A DNA stretch of 64,000 nt from Hymenobacter psychrotolerans DSM 18569 (GTDB lineage: Bacteria; Bacteroidota; Bacteroidia; Cytophagales; Hymenobacteraceae). Below the pieces are notes generated by a model. The model was given only the letters and a program-made list of their open reading frames with translations. It had not been told where the DNA came from and did no database searches. The stretch lies in the NCBI RefSeq assembly GCF_900142395.1, contig NZ_FRAS01000001.1, positions 1 through 64,000 of the forward strand, given 5' to 3'. Of this stretch, positions 26,848-35,416 are shown piece after piece. Position numbers and translations under genes: made by a program. Within the stretch, counting starts at the first letter, position 1, and each line of letters begins with the position of its first letter.

Positions 26848-27183
26848 TACCGGCTTTTGCGGTGGCAGCCAGACCACCCGGATGCGGCCATTTCCCCTAG
26901 CGAAACCTTACTATGATACCTACTCGCTCTGCTGTTTTGGGTACATCTTCGTCGCGGCCCGCGGCATCGGGTTGCCATCTGCCGGCTCCCGTATGCTACC
27001 TCTCGCTGAACGCCAGCGCCCGCCTACCTACCACGCACGCTGCTTCGGCTGATACACCGCTGGCTCTGCCGGGGCCCGGCTGGGACCCTACCAAACGGCA
27101 ATTGTCCTGACAAACACACACCTATACGTTCTTCTTTAGCAGCCTCGGGGGCGAACGGTGGCCTCGAACCTGCTTAAGATGCG
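26848..27183. other. Intergenic stretch with one doubtful small ORF
   Basis: About 340 bases between a lipoprotein gene and a terminator. It holds a possible 65-codon frame (26913-27110) and a segment near 27158-27172 that resembles the T-loop of a tRNA on the minus strand but has no acceptor stem. Nothing else was seen. Confidence 0.4.
26913..27110 (+). CDS. Possible small protein, doubtful
   Basis: A 65-codon frame opens with ATG after a purine-containing stretch (GAAACCTTACT) and ends GWDPTKRQLS. Codon use is plausible for this genome and it is the only frame in the gap that ends before the terminator at 27184. It is rich in Ala, Pro and Ser with no recognisable domain, signal peptide or membrane helix. 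It may be spurious. Confidence 0.25.
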   Translation: MIPTRSAVLGTSSSRPAASGCHLPAPVCYLSLNASARLPTTHAASADTPLALPGPGWDPTKRQLS

Positions 27184-27217
27184 AAAAGCCCCGGAGCGCT
27201 GCGCCGGGGCTTTTTTT
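27184..27217. terminator. Bidirectional intrinsic terminator
   Basis: An 11-bp stem (AAAAGCCCCGG with CCGGGGCTTTT) is followed by T7 on the plus strand and T4 on the minus strand. It serves the minus-strand gene at 27237 and any plus-strand transcript. Confidence 0.85.
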
Positions 27218-27236
27218 GTATTGCAAGCAGGTTTCC

Positions 27237-27695
27237 TTAGAAAGGCAGGAATCCGCTTTTTCTCTTTTTGTGCTTGAGCGGCTTGCCTTTGGGGTCGATA
27301 CCGGGAGCCGCACGGCTCTGGCCCTTTTTCATCATGGCATTGCGGCTGTGCTTGCTGGCCTTGAACTTACGCACCGTAAAGCCGCCCGAGCTTTTTTCGT
27401 ACTGGCGGGCTGGCCCCGAAGCACGCCCGAAGCTGGTATTGGCGGACCCACCGCCGGCCCGGGCTTCCAGCACTTCAATCTGCTGGTCGCGCTTGGCCTC
27501 GTCAGGGTTCATGTTCATGCGCCGCTGCATGTTGGCAATATCGGCTGATGAAGCCTTGCGCTTATTTTTGCGTGGCCCCTGCTCATTCGCTTTACGCACC
27601 TGCTCCTCGGAAGTGGAGAGCGGTACCTGGGCCTGAACAGGCTTGCTGAGCAGGCCTGCGGAGGCCAGCAGTGTGGTTGCAATCAGTTTTTTCAT
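27237..27695 (-). CDS. Hypothetical exported basic protein
   Basis: The 152-residue product has a signal peptide (MKKLIATTLLASAGLLSKPV then QAQ) and a strongly basic mature chain with clusters such as RKNKRKASS, VRKFKASKHSRN and KHKKRKSGF. There is no recognisable domain and much of it is probably disordered. The ATG at 27695 opens the signal peptide directly. It lies 108 bases downstream of the DUF3078 gene on the same strand and may be cotranscribed. A role in binding nucleic acid or acidic polysaccharide at the surface is possible but only inferred from charge. Confidence 0.65.
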   Translation of the reverse strand: MKKLIATTLLASAGLLSKPVQAQVPLSTSEEQVRKANEQGPRKNKRKASSADIANMQRRMNMNPDEAKRDQQIEVLEARAGGGSANTSFGRASGPARQYEKSSGGFTVRKFKASKHSRNAMMKKGQSRAAPGIDPKGKPLKHKKRKSGFLPF

Positions 27696-27803
27696 GCGCT
27701 GAAGCGGGTGGAAAAGCAATGAATACCAGCCAAAGAAAGACAAGCGGGTGGCTTCTGTTCCTTGGCGCGGCAACGGGTGGGCTCCCAAGTTAGTTCAAAT
27801 TCT

Positions 27804-28817
27804 TTAAAACTTGTAGGTCAGCCCGATACCTAACGTTTCTTTAAACTGTATGCGCCGGCCACGGGCCGTAGGGTCGCCATTCTGCTCGTCCACGTTTAAC
27901 GGCACCAGAATGTCGTCGTCGTATACGAGGGTGGTAGCTACGCTGGCGCTGAAAAACCGGTTGATTTTAAAATCCAGCAGATTTTCCCAGTTTACGTCAA
28001 TGTTCTGCGGATTGTGACCATAATTGCTGAACAGCTCCAGCCGGGTCTGGTAGGTAACGTTGGTCATCAGAGGCCGGCGGTAGCGGGCATTGAGGTAGGC
28101 GCCCAACTCTTCGCGCAGCCTTTCGCCGGTGCCGGCTATGGGCCGTCCGTCTGGGCCGCGGCGCGCCTCCCGCACTCCAAAAGCTCCTGCATCGGCCAAG
28201 GCCTGGTCGGCGACAACCGTGAACTTGCCCGTAGCCGGCGACAGGAACAGCGAAAAGTCGTCGTTGGGCTTATACTCGAAACCCAGTGAGGCCAGAATGT
28301 AAGCGGGAGCAAAAAACTTCGACAAGAGCGAATCGGTCCGAATGATGTCGTTGGTGGGCGTGAGCTGGGTTTTGAGGTTGAGTTGGCCGGCGTAAGACCA
28401 CTTCGGGGCGAAGCTGCGCGCATAGCGCGCATTCAACTCCAGCCGGTCGTCGTTTTTGCGCACTTTGGCTTTGCCGGCTTTCAGCAACCCGTACACCAGG
28501 TTGCCCGCCAGATCCAGCGAATGTTTGTCTTCGCGGTAGTGAGCGTAGATGTTGCCCAGCCCAAGCAGCGACAGAGAGCTTTGCCCGCCCGGAGCCCAGT
28601 TGCTCAGGCTCACCTGGCTGAAATTGAGCGTGCCGGCCCCACCCCGCCGCCAGCCGCGGGCGGTGTCAACCTCGGCCGATATTTTGTAGGCTGCCTGTGG
28701 CGCAGGCGCCCGGTTCGGAATCGGGTCCTGGGCTATAGCCACCCCAGCAGACCACCCGATGAGGCCCGGCAGCAGAAGCAGGCAGCGCATTGAAAGTAGA
28801 TAAAAAGTTGGTTTCAT
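27804..28817 (-). CDS. DUF3078 domain protein, outer-membrane beta-barrel type
   Basis: DUF3078 proteins are Bacteroidota-specific, beta-rich envelope proteins of unknown function. The 337 residues start with a signal peptide and show the family signature near residue 55: WRRGGAGTLNFSQVSLSNWA then PGGQSSLSLLGLGN. Repeated amphipathic strands follow (LNARYARSFAPKWSYAGQLN, FAPAYILASLGFEYK, VTYQTRLELFSNYG), and the chain ends in an aromatic-terminated strand (KETLGIGLTYKF) as outer-membrane barrels do. The ATG at 28817 (MKPTFYLLS) is chosen as the start of the signal peptide. It lies downstream of mscL on the same strand. Confidence 0.88.
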   Translation of the reverse strand: MKPTFYLLSMRCLLLLPGLIGWSAGVAIAQDPIPNRAPAPQAAYKISAEVDTARGWRRGGAGTLNFSQVSLSNWAPGGQSSLSLLGLGNIYAHYREDKHSLDLAGNLVYGLLKAGKAKVRKNDDRLELNARYARSFAPKWSYAGQLNLKTQLTPTNDIIRTDSLLSKFFAPAYILASLGFEYKPNDDFSLFLSPATGKFTVVADQALADAGAFGVREARRGPDGRPIAGTGERLREELGAYLNARYRRPLMTNVTYQTRLELFSNYGHNPQNIDVNWENLLDFKINRFFSASVATTLVYDDDILVPLNVDEQNGDPTARGRRIQFKETLGIGLTYKF

Positions 28818-28848
28818 AAGGCGAAGAAGCTGGTGAATACCCAAAAGC

Positions 28849-28892
28849 AAAGCCGGCCCCTACCCTGCCAGGTAGCAGAGAAAGGCCGGCTT
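28849..28892 (-). terminator. Probable terminator of mscL
   Basis: AAAGCCGGCC (28849-28858) pairs with GGCCGGCTT (28884-28892), with an inner CTACC/GGTAG stem. Read on the minus strand it is followed by TTTGCTTTTGG, giving a moderate T-rich tail before the DUF3078 start. Confidence 0.6.
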
Positions 28893-28923
28893 GGCATAAG
28901 CGGCAGCTGGCAACGGCTGCGTG

Positions 28924-29346
28924 TTAGTTGCGGGTGCGCAGTGCGTCCCGGATTTCCATCAGCAGCACCTGGTCCTTGGTTGGGCCGGGGTCGGCTACCA
29001 CTACTTCCTGCGGCTTCTTGAAGCGGTTGGCCAGCTTCACAATCCAGAAAATAGCAAACGCCATGAGCAGGAAGGCCAGCACGGCATTCAGAAATAACCC
29101 GTAGTTGACAGTAGCGGCGCCAGCCTTTTTGGCTTCTTCCAGTGTTTTGTAGGTGCTGCCGTCCAGGGCCAGAAACCAATCCTTGAAGTCCATACCACCC
29201 GTCAGCAGGCTAAGCACCGGCATCAGAATATCATCGGTCAGTGACTTTACGATTTGGCCGAAAGCTCCGCCAATAATGACACCGACTGCCAGATCAAGCA
29301 CATTTCCTTTAGAAATGAACTCCTTGAACTCAGAAACGAAACCCAT
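28924..29346 (-). CDS. mscL: Large-conductance mechanosensitive channel
   Basis: MscL opens under membrane tension to release solutes during osmotic downshock. The 140 residues have the N-terminal helix MGFVSEFKEFISKG, the pore-lining TM1 (VLDLAVGVIIGGAFGQIVKS), a periplasmic loop, TM2 (FLNAVLAFLLMAFAIFWIVK) and a cytoplasmic helix ending EIRDALRTR. The ATG at 29346 is where family members start. The gene is probably monocistronic, with a hairpin terminator downstream. Confidence 0.96.
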   Translation of the reverse strand: MGFVSEFKEFISKGNVLDLAVGVIIGGAFGQIVKSLTDDILMPVLSLLTGGMDFKDWFLALDGSTYKTLEEAKKAGAATVNYGLFLNAVLAFLLMAFAIFWIVKLANRFKKPQEVVVADPGPTKDQVLLMEIRDALRTRN

Positions 29347-29503
29347 GTGTGTGATTGATTTTTGGTGGATGAAAGAGAATTTTTTTTCAATATAAGACTT
29401 TTCTAATTTACCTACTGCGCAGCTTTGCCCCAGGCCTGCGGCACGGCATACTGGTCGGCTACCTGGCCGGCAGGCGGGCACTATCAGGGCTAACGATTTG
29501 CGC

Positions 29504-29511
29504 TATCTTTG
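29504..29511 (+). promoter_or_regulatory. -7 promoter element of the crotonase gene
   Basis: TATCTTTG ends 33 bases before the ATG at 29545. No clear -33 element was seen. Confidence 0.5.
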
Positions 29512-29544
29512 CCCGCATCCGCTTTTCACTTCCTCCTGCTCTAT

Positions 29545-30336
29545 ATGGCTTCTTTCGATAATCTGCTTTATGACCTTGATGCCGCCTCCGGCATCCTGAC
29601 CATCACCCTGAACCGCCCGGCCAAGCTCAATGCCCTGAATGCCGCTACCATCATGGAAATCGGCCAGGCTATGCAGGCCGCACTCGACGATGCCGCCGTG
29701 CGTGGCATCATCCTAACGGGCAGCGGTGAAAAAGCCTTTGTAGCCGGCGCCGACATTGCCGAGCTGGCCGCCATCGAAACGGAGCCGCTGGCCCGCCGCG
29801 CCTCCGAGCAGGGGCAGGAAGTGTTTTGCATGATCGAGGAAAGCCCCAAGCCGGTTATTGCCGCCGTCAACGGCTTTGCGCTGGGTGGCGGCTGCGAGCT
29901 GGCTATGGCCTGCCACCTACGCATTGCCGCCGAAAACGCCCGCTTCGGGCAGCCTGAAGTAAACCTGGGCCTGATTCCGGGCTACGGCGGCACGCAGCGG
30001 CTGGCCCAGCTCATTGGCAAGGGCAAGGCGCTGGAGCTGCTGCTCACCGCTGATATGGTGAAGGCCGACGAAGCCCTGCGCCTCGGCCTCGTCAACCATG
30101 TGGTGCCCGCCGCCGAGCTGCTGAGCTTCACGCGGGACCTGCTGAGCCGCATCCTGACCAAAGCCCCGCTGGCCGTGGGCCTGGTTATCGACAGCGTGAA
30201 TGCCCTCTACGCCGATGAGCGCCACGGCTACCAGGTAGAGGCCAATGCTTTCGGGCAGTGCTTCGCCTCCAACGATTTTAAAGAGGGTACGCAAGCCTTC
30301 CTCGAAAAGCGCCCGGCCGCCTTCAAAGGCCACTAA
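29545..30336 (+). CDS. Enoyl-CoA hydratase/isomerase family protein
   Basis: A 263-residue crotonase-fold enzyme. Oxyanion-hole motifs are GSGEKAFVAGADIAELAA and AAVNGFALGGGCELAMACHL, and the catalytic Glu region is ARFGQPEVNLGLIPGYGGTQ followed by RLAQLIGKGKALELLL. Both glutamate positions of true hydratases appear to be present (GCELAMA and GQPEVNLG), which favours hydration of 2-enoyl-CoA in beta-oxidation or related CoA pathways. The ATG at 29545 fits the family start and lies downstream of a promoter. The flippase gene follows after 54 bases. Confidence 0.93.
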   Translation: MASFDNLLYDLDAASGILTITLNRPAKLNALNAATIMEIGQAMQAALDDAAVRGIILTGSGEKAFVAGADIAELAAIETEPLARRASEQGQEVFCMIEESPKPVIAAVNGFALGGGCELAMACHLRIAAENARFGQPEVNLGLIPGYGGTQRLAQLIGKGKALELLLTADMVKADEALRLGLVNHVVPAAELLSFTRDLLSRILTKAPLAVGLVIDSVNALYADERHGYQVEANAFGQCFASNDFKEGTQAFLEKRPAAFKGH

Positions 30337-30390
30337 GAAGGCAGGGCGCGGTGCCCCGTGCCCCTGCCTTCTTCATCCCTCATTCTCTTT

Positions 30391-31896
30391 ATGAGTGTAG
30401 CGAAGAAGCTGGCCTCGCAAACGGCCGTGTATGGTATCAGCAGCATAGTGGGGCGCGTGCTCACCTATCTGCTGGTGCCGGTGTACACGGCCCGGTTTGC
30501 GGCGGCCGAATACGGTATTGTCACGGGCCTGTATGCCTACGTGTCGTTTCTGAACGTGGTGTTTACCTACGGGTTGGAAACCACATTTTTCCGCTTTGCC
30601 AACCGCCCCGGCACCGACCGACAGCTGCTGTACGACCGGGTACTGAGCTTACTGCTGGTGAGCAGCGTGGTGCTGAGCGGGCTACTGGCGTGGCAGGCCG
30701 GGCCGTTGCTGGAGCTGCTGGGGCTGCCGCCCGGCCACGAGCGGTACGCCGTGTGGCTGGCTCTTATTCTGGGCCTCGATGCGGTGGCCGCCATTCCGTT
30801 TGCGCGGCTGCGGCTGGAAAATAAGGCCAGGAAGTTTGCCGGAATCCGCATGGCCAACATCCTGCTGAATGTGGGCCTGAACCTGTTTTTTATCGTGCTG
30901 TGCCCCGATGTGCTGGCCGGCAAGTACCTGAGCAGCCTGCAGCCACTAGCCGCCCGCCTCTACGACCCCAGCATTGGGGTGGGCTATGTATTTCTGGCTA
31001 ACCTGGCGGCCAGCGCCTTCACGCTGCTGCTGCTGGGCCGTGAGCTGGCCGCCTTCCGGTTCGGCCTGAGCCTAGAACCACTGCGGCCGCTGCTGACCTA
31101 CGCCTACCCGATCATGCTCATGGGCCTGGCCGGCATGGTAAACGAAACGCTGGACCGGATTCTGCTGCCCACCTGGCTGCCCGACAACTTCTACCCGGGC
31201 AAGAGCAGCCTCACGGCCGTGGGCATCTATGGCGCCTGCTACAAGCTCAGCATCTTCATGAGCCTCGTGATTCAGGCGTTCCGCTACGCCGCTGAACCGT
31301 TCTTTTTCGCGCAAAGCACCGAGAAGAACTCGCCGGCCACCTTCGCAATGGTTCTGAAGTGGTTTACGATCTGCTGCGCCGTTATTTTCGTGGGGGTGAG
31401 CCTGAACCTGGAGCTGCTGGCCGAGCTGTTTCTGAAGCGGGCCGAATACCGCGAAGGCATAGCCGTGGTGCCGGTGCTGCTGCTGGCCAACCTGTTTCTG
31501 GGCGTCTACTGGAACCTGTCGGTGTGGTTTAAGCTCACCGACAAAACGTATTACGGCACCTATATCGGGGCGGCCGGCGCGGTTGTCACCATTGCGCTGA
31601 ATATCCTGCTGATTCCGGTGCTGGGCTACATGGGTTCGGCGCTGGCCACGCTGGTCTGCTACTTCCTGATGGCCGCTATCTGCTGGTGGCTGGGCGAGCG
31701 GCACTTTCCGGTGCCTTATCCGGTGGGCCGGTTGCTTCTGTGGCTACTGGTGGCGGCGGGCATTGTGGCACTCGGCTGGTTTGTGGCGCCCGAAAACTAT
31801 TGGGTGCGCCATGCGTGGCATCTGGGGCTGTGTGCTGCTTTCGTGGGCCTGCTGGTGCTGGTAGAGAAGCCCCAGCGCGTGCTGGCCCGCCGATAA
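30391..31896 (+). CDS. Oligosaccharide/polysaccharide flippase (Wzx-like, MATE superfamily)
   Basis: The 501-residue protein has about 12-14 membrane segments and the N-terminal Wzx/MurJ-like signature KLASQTAVYGISSIVGRVLT followed by AAEYGIVTGLYAYVSFLNVV. Such proteins flip lipid-linked sugar units across the inner membrane for O-antigen, exopolysaccharide or peptidoglycan. The start MSVAKKLAS at 30391 is chosen over an upstream in-frame codon because it gives the normal short cytoplasmic N-terminus. It heads a conserved Bacteroidota envelope cluster (flippase, dut, nucleotidyltransferase, TPR, DUF4292, EnvC-like). Confidence 0.9.
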   Translation: MSVAKKLASQTAVYGISSIVGRVLTYLLVPVYTARFAAAEYGIVTGLYAYVSFLNVVFTYGLETTFFRFANRPGTDRQLLYDRVLSLLLVSSVVLSGLLAWQAGPLLELLGLPPGHERYAVWLALILGLDAVAAIPFARLRLENKARKFAGIRMANILLNVGLNLFFIVLCPDVLAGKYLSSLQPLAARLYDPSIGVGYVFLANLAASAFTLLLLGRELAAFRFGLSLEPLRPLLTYAYPIMLMGLAGMVNETLDRILLPTWLPDNFYPGKSSLTAVGIYGACYKLSIFMSLVIQAFRYAAEPFFFAQSTEKNSPATFAMVLKWFTICCAVIFVGVSLNLELLAELFLKRAEYREGIAVVPVLLLANLFLGVYWNLSVWFKLTDKTYYGTYIGAAGAVVTIALNILLIPVLGYMGSALATLVCYFLMAAICWWLGERHFPVPYPVGRLLLWLLVAAGIVALGWFVAPENYWVRHAWHLGLCAAFVGLLVLVEKPQRVLARR

Positions 31897-31952
31897 GCCA
31901 GCCGAACCGCTTCAGCCTGAAATTCAGCACGTAGCGCCGCATTTTGATTGGA

Positions 31953-31984
31953 TTGGGCGCACCATCTTCCACCCGCTACCTTTG
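31953..31984 (+). promoter_or_regulatory. dut promoter next to the start codon
   Basis: TTG (31953-31955), a 21-base spacer and TACCTTTG (31977-31984) form a good promoter. The dut ATG begins only 4 bases later, so the transcript is probably leaderless or has a leader of a few bases. Confidence 0.6.
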
Positions 31985-31988
31985 CTCC

Positions 31989-32423
31989 ATGCAGATTCCT
32001 GTTATCAACCGTTCCCGCCACCCGCTGCCCGAGTACCAGACGGCCCACGCCGCTGGCCTCGATGTGCGGGCCAACCTGCCCGAGCCGATTACGTTGAAGC
32101 CTCTGCAACGCGCCCTCGTACCGACCGGCTTATTTATGGAAATACCGGTAGGCTATGAAATGCAGGTGCGGCCCCGTAGCGGCCTGGCATACAAGCACGG
32201 CATCGGTATCGTCAATAGTCCGGGTACCATCGATGCCGATTACCGGGGCGAGCTGAAAGTGCTGCTGGTAAACCTTTCTGATACCGAGTTCGTGGTACAG
32301 GATGGCGAGCGTATCGCGCAGCTGGTAGTGGCCCGGCACGAGGTAGTAGCCTGGCAGCCAGCCGAAGCGCTAAGCGAAACCCAGCGCGGCACGGGCGGCT
32401 ACGGCAGCACCGGCGTGCAGTAA
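31989..32423 (+). CDS. dut: dUTP diphosphatase
   Basis: Dut hydrolyses dUTP to dUMP, keeping uracil out of DNA and supplying thymidylate synthesis. The 144-residue protein has the five trimeric dUTPase motifs: [59 protein letters not shown] and the C-terminal [10 protein letters not shown] that closes over the substrate. The ATG at 31989 is supported by the promoter only 4 bases upstream. The nucleotidyltransferase gene follows after 51 bases. Confidence 0.97.
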   Translation: MQIPVINRSRHPLPEYQTAHAAGLDVRANLPEPITLKPLQRALVPTGLFMEIPVGYEMQVRPRSGLAYKHGIGIVNSPGTIDADYRGELKVLLVNLSDTEFVVQDGERIAQLVVARHEVVAWQPAEALSETQRGTGGYGSTGVQ

Positions 32424-32474
32424 CCGCCACTTATTCTTACACTTCACCTCCACCTTACAACAACCAACCTCCCG

Positions 32475-33485
32475 ATGAGAATTATTGTCCCGATGGCAGG
32501 CATGGGCAAACGCATGCGCCCACATACGCTCACCGTTCCCAAACCGCTCATCCCGATTGCCGGCAAGCCTATTGTGCAGCGCCTAGTGGAGGATATTGCC
32601 AAAGTATGCGGCGAGCCGGTGCAGGAAGTAGCCTTCATCATTGGCCGCTTCGGGGCGGAGGTGGAAAAGAGCCTGCTGCAGATTGCCGAATCGGTAGGTG
32701 CCAAGGGCACGATTCACTACCAGGACGAGCCGCTGGGCACGGCGCACGCTATTCTGTGTGCCCAAAGCGCCCTGACCGGCCCGGTGGTAGTGGCCTTCGC
32801 CGATACGCTGTTCAAGGCCGACTTCACGCTGGACTCCAGCGTGCCGGGCACCATCTGGGTGCAGAAAGTAGACGACCCCAAGCCGTTCGGCGTGGTGAAG
32901 CTCAACGAGCAGGGCCAGATTACGGACTTCGTGGAAAAGCCGCAGGAGTTTGTGTCGGACCTGGCTATCATCGGCATCTACTACTTCCAGGACGGCGAGT
33001 ATCTACGCAGCGAGCTGCAATACCTGCTCGACAATAACATCATGGACAAAGGCGAGTATCAGCTCACCAACGCCCTCGAAAACATGAAGAACAAGGGCAC
33101 CACGTTCGTGCCCGGCCGCGTGACGGAATGGCTCGACTGCGGCAACAAGGACGCTACGGTGTTCACCAACCAGCGCTACCTGGAATACCTGCAGGAGCGC
33201 GGCGAAAACCTGGTATCGGACTCGGCCAAAGTGACGAACTCCGTGCTGATTCCGCCGGTGTACATCGGGGAAGGCGCCGTCATCACCGATTCGGTGGTAG
33301 GGCCCCACGTGTCGCTGGGCAACCAAAGCAACGTGCGCGGCTCGGTGGTGTCTAATTCCATTGTGCAGCAGTCGGCTACGGTGCAGCACGCCAACGTAAC
33401 CAACTCCATGATTGGCAACTTCGCCACGGTAACCGGCACCCCCGACGACCTGAGCCTGGGGGACTACAATACGCTGCGCGTATGA
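32475..33485 (+). CDS. Sugar-1-phosphate nucleotidyltransferase with left-handed beta-helix
   Basis: The 336-residue enzyme has the nucleotidyltransferase signature IVPMAGMGKRMRPHTLTVPK followed by PLIPIAGKPIVQ, then GTAHAILCAQ, FADTLFK, KPFGVVKLNE and EWLDCGNKDATV, which bind nucleotide and sugar phosphate. The C-terminal third has hexapeptide-like repeats (IGEGAVITDSVVGPHVSLGN). It resembles long RmlA-type glucose-1-phosphate thymidylyltransferases. The product is probably dTDP- or UDP-sugar for surface polysaccharide, in keeping with the flippase upstream. The exact sugar and nucleotide are not decided by the sequence. Confidence 0.9.
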   Translation: MRIIVPMAGMGKRMRPHTLTVPKPLIPIAGKPIVQRLVEDIAKVCGEPVQEVAFIIGRFGAEVEKSLLQIAESVGAKGTIHYQDEPLGTAHAILCAQSALTGPVVVAFADTLFKADFTLDSSVPGTIWVQKVDDPKPFGVVKLNEQGQITDFVEKPQEFVSDLAIIGIYYFQDGEYLRSELQYLLDNNIMDKGEYQLTNALENMKNKGTTFVPGRVTEWLDCGNKDATVFTNQRYLEYLQERGENLVSDSAKVTNSVLIPPVYIGEGAVITDSVVGPHVSLGNQSNVRGSVVSNSIVQQSATVQHANVTNSMIGNFATVTGTPDDLSLGDYNTLRV

Positions 33486-33598
33486 TAATTTTGTAGCCGC
33501 TTACGTTACGCAGAGGCGCGGGGCCATTCCGCCGTTTTGGGTATCTTAACCTTCTTCTGTCCTTTCTGACCGGCGGCTTTGTTCCCGCTCCTGCCTTC

Positions 33599-35416
33599 AT
33601 GCGTCGCGTTTTCCCTTCGATTATTGTTCTGCTGGCTTTGCTGCACCTGCCCGAAACCGGCTGGGCGCAGCAAAGCCAGTCTGGTTCTGTCCCTCCGCCA
33701 GCTAAAGCGGCCAAGCCCCGCAAGCTCAGCCGCAAAGAGCGCAAGGAGCTGGCCCGGCGGGCGGAGCTGGAAGCCGCCGGCCGCCAGCGCCAGCTTTCGG
33801 AGAAAGACCGCGAAGCCAGTGAGGCTTTCTTCGTGGAAGGCGTGAAGTATGTGATTCTGGAGGACTACAACAAGGCGCTGGAACGGCTGCTGAAGGCGTA
33901 TGCCCTCAACCCTACCAATGCGGCCATCAGCTACAAGATTGCCGAAACCAACCTGCTCAGCGGCAACCTCAAAGATGCCGGCAACTTCGCGCAGTCGGCG
34001 GTAAAGCTCGACCCCAAGAACCCCTACTACTACCTGCTGCTGGCCCAGACCTTCGCCTCGCAGAAGCAGTACGACCAGGCGGCCAAGGTCTACGCGCAGT
34101 TGATTCAGGATGTACCTGATTCGGGCTACTACCTCTTCAACCTGGCCGATCTGTATCTGGCGCAGGGCAAGCTGAATGAGGCGCTGGCCACCCTGGAACG
34201 CGCCGAAAAGCAGTTTGGGCCGCTGGATGAGGTGTCGTTCAAGAAGCAGCAGATCTACCTCAAGCAAAACAACCTCGACAAAGCGCTTCTGGAAGGCGAA
34301 GCTCTGATCAAGGCCAACCCCGACGAGATACGCTACGTGCTGGCCCAGGCCGAAATGTATGCCGCCAACAACCGCCTGCCCGATGCCGTGCGCGTAGCCG
34401 AGCAGGCGCTACGCCGCGACCCGGACAGCCCGCAGGCCCGCATGATTCTGGCCGATGTGTACCGGCAGCAGGGCAACGCGGCCGAGTCGGAAAAGCAGAT
34501 TAAGCTGGCCTTCGAAAGCCCCGGGCTCGACATCGACGACAAGGTGCGCGTGCTGGTGGATTTCATCAAGCAGCTGCCCAACCCCAAAATCGAGAAAACG
34601 GCGCTGGACCTGGCCGCTATTACGGTGCGCGTGCACCCCAAAGAAGCCAAAGCCTACTCCGTGGCTGGCGACATCCAGACCCTGACCAACCGAAAGGAAG
34701 ATGCCCGCAACACCTACCTGCAGGCCATCAAGCTCGACAACTCGCGCTACCAGATCTGGCAGCAGGTGGTGCTGATTGACGCCGAGCTGAACCAGACCGA
34801 CTCGCTGCTGCGGCATACGGAGCGCGCCCTGGAGCTGTTCCCCAACCAGTCTCCGCTGTGGTTCTACAACGGCGTGGCATATGTGCTGAACAAACAGGCT
34901 GCCAAAGGGGTGAAAGCGCTGGAATATGGCCGCAAGCTGGCCACCGACAACCCGGAGCTGCTGGCCCAGTTTGATACGCAGCTCGGCGACGCCTACCACG
35001 AACTGAAGGAGCACGCCAAGTCGGATGCCGCCTACGAAGCGGCCCTTACCTTCGATGCCAACAACGCGCAGGCCCTCAACAACTACAGCTACTTCCTCTC
35101 GGTGCGGGGCGAAAAGCTGGACCGCGCCAAGGAAATGTCGGGCAAGCTGGTGAAGCAGTTTCCGGACAACGACACCTACCTCGACACGTACGCCTGGGTG
35201 CTCTACAAGCAAAAAGACTACGCTGGTGCCCGGCAATACCTGGAAAAAGCGCTGCAGACCAGCAAAGACGCCACCGTCATTGAGCACTACGGCGACGTGC
35301 TGTTTCAGCTTGGCGAAAAGGACAAAGCCCACGCCGAATGGCTGCGGGCCAAGAAAATCGGTGGGGCTTCCAGCCTGATTGACCGCAAAATCAAAGACAA
35401 AAAGCTATATGAGTAA
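33599..35416 (+). CDS. Exported tetratricopeptide repeat protein
   Basis: The 605-residue protein has a signal peptide (MRRVFPSIIVLLALLHLP), a basic linker (KLSRKERKELARRAELEAAG) and about a dozen TPR units across the rest, e.g. YNKALERLLKAYALNPTNAA, NPYYYLLLAQTFASQKQYDQ and YAWVLYKQKDYAGARQYLEK. TPR arrays act as protein-binding scaffolds; in this envelope cluster a role in assembling outer-membrane or wall components is likely but not proven. Its stop overlaps the next start by 8 bases (ATGAGTAA), pointing to coupled translation with the DUF4292 gene. Confidence 0.88.
   Translation: MRRVFPSIIVLLALLHLPETGWAQQSQSGSVPPPAKAAKPRKLSRKERKELARRAELEAAGRQRQLSEKDREASEAFFVEGVKYVILEDYNKALERLLKAYALNPTNAAISYKIAETNLLSGNLKDAGNFAQSAVKLDPKNPYYYLLLAQTFASQKQYDQAAKVYAQLIQDVPDSGYYLFNLADLYLAQGKLNEALATLERAEKQFGPLDEVSFKKQQIYLKQNNLDKALLEGEALIKANPDEIRYVLAQAEMYAANNRLPDAVRVAEQALRRDPDSPQARMILADVYRQQGNAAESEKQIKLAFESPGLDIDDKVRVLVDFIKQLPNPKIEKTALDLAAITVRVHPKEAKAYSVAGDIQTLTNRKEDARNTYLQAIKLDNSRYQIWQQVVLIDAELNQTDSLLRHTERALELFPNQSPLWFYNGVAYVLNKQAAKGVKALEYGRKLATDNPELLAQFDTQLGDAYHELKEHAKSDAAYEAALTFDANNAQALNNYSYFLSVRGEKLDRAKEMSGKLVKQFPDNDTYLDTYAWVLYKQKDYAGARQYLEKALQTSKDATVIEHYGDVLFQLGEKDKAHAEWLRAKKIGGASSLIDRKIKDKKLYE

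Noticed and set aside
27150-27190. Possible minus-strand tRNA (GCAGGTTCGAGGCC resembles a T-loop)
   Set aside because: No CCA end, no matching acceptor stem and no anticodon arm could be drawn in the flanking 80 bases.
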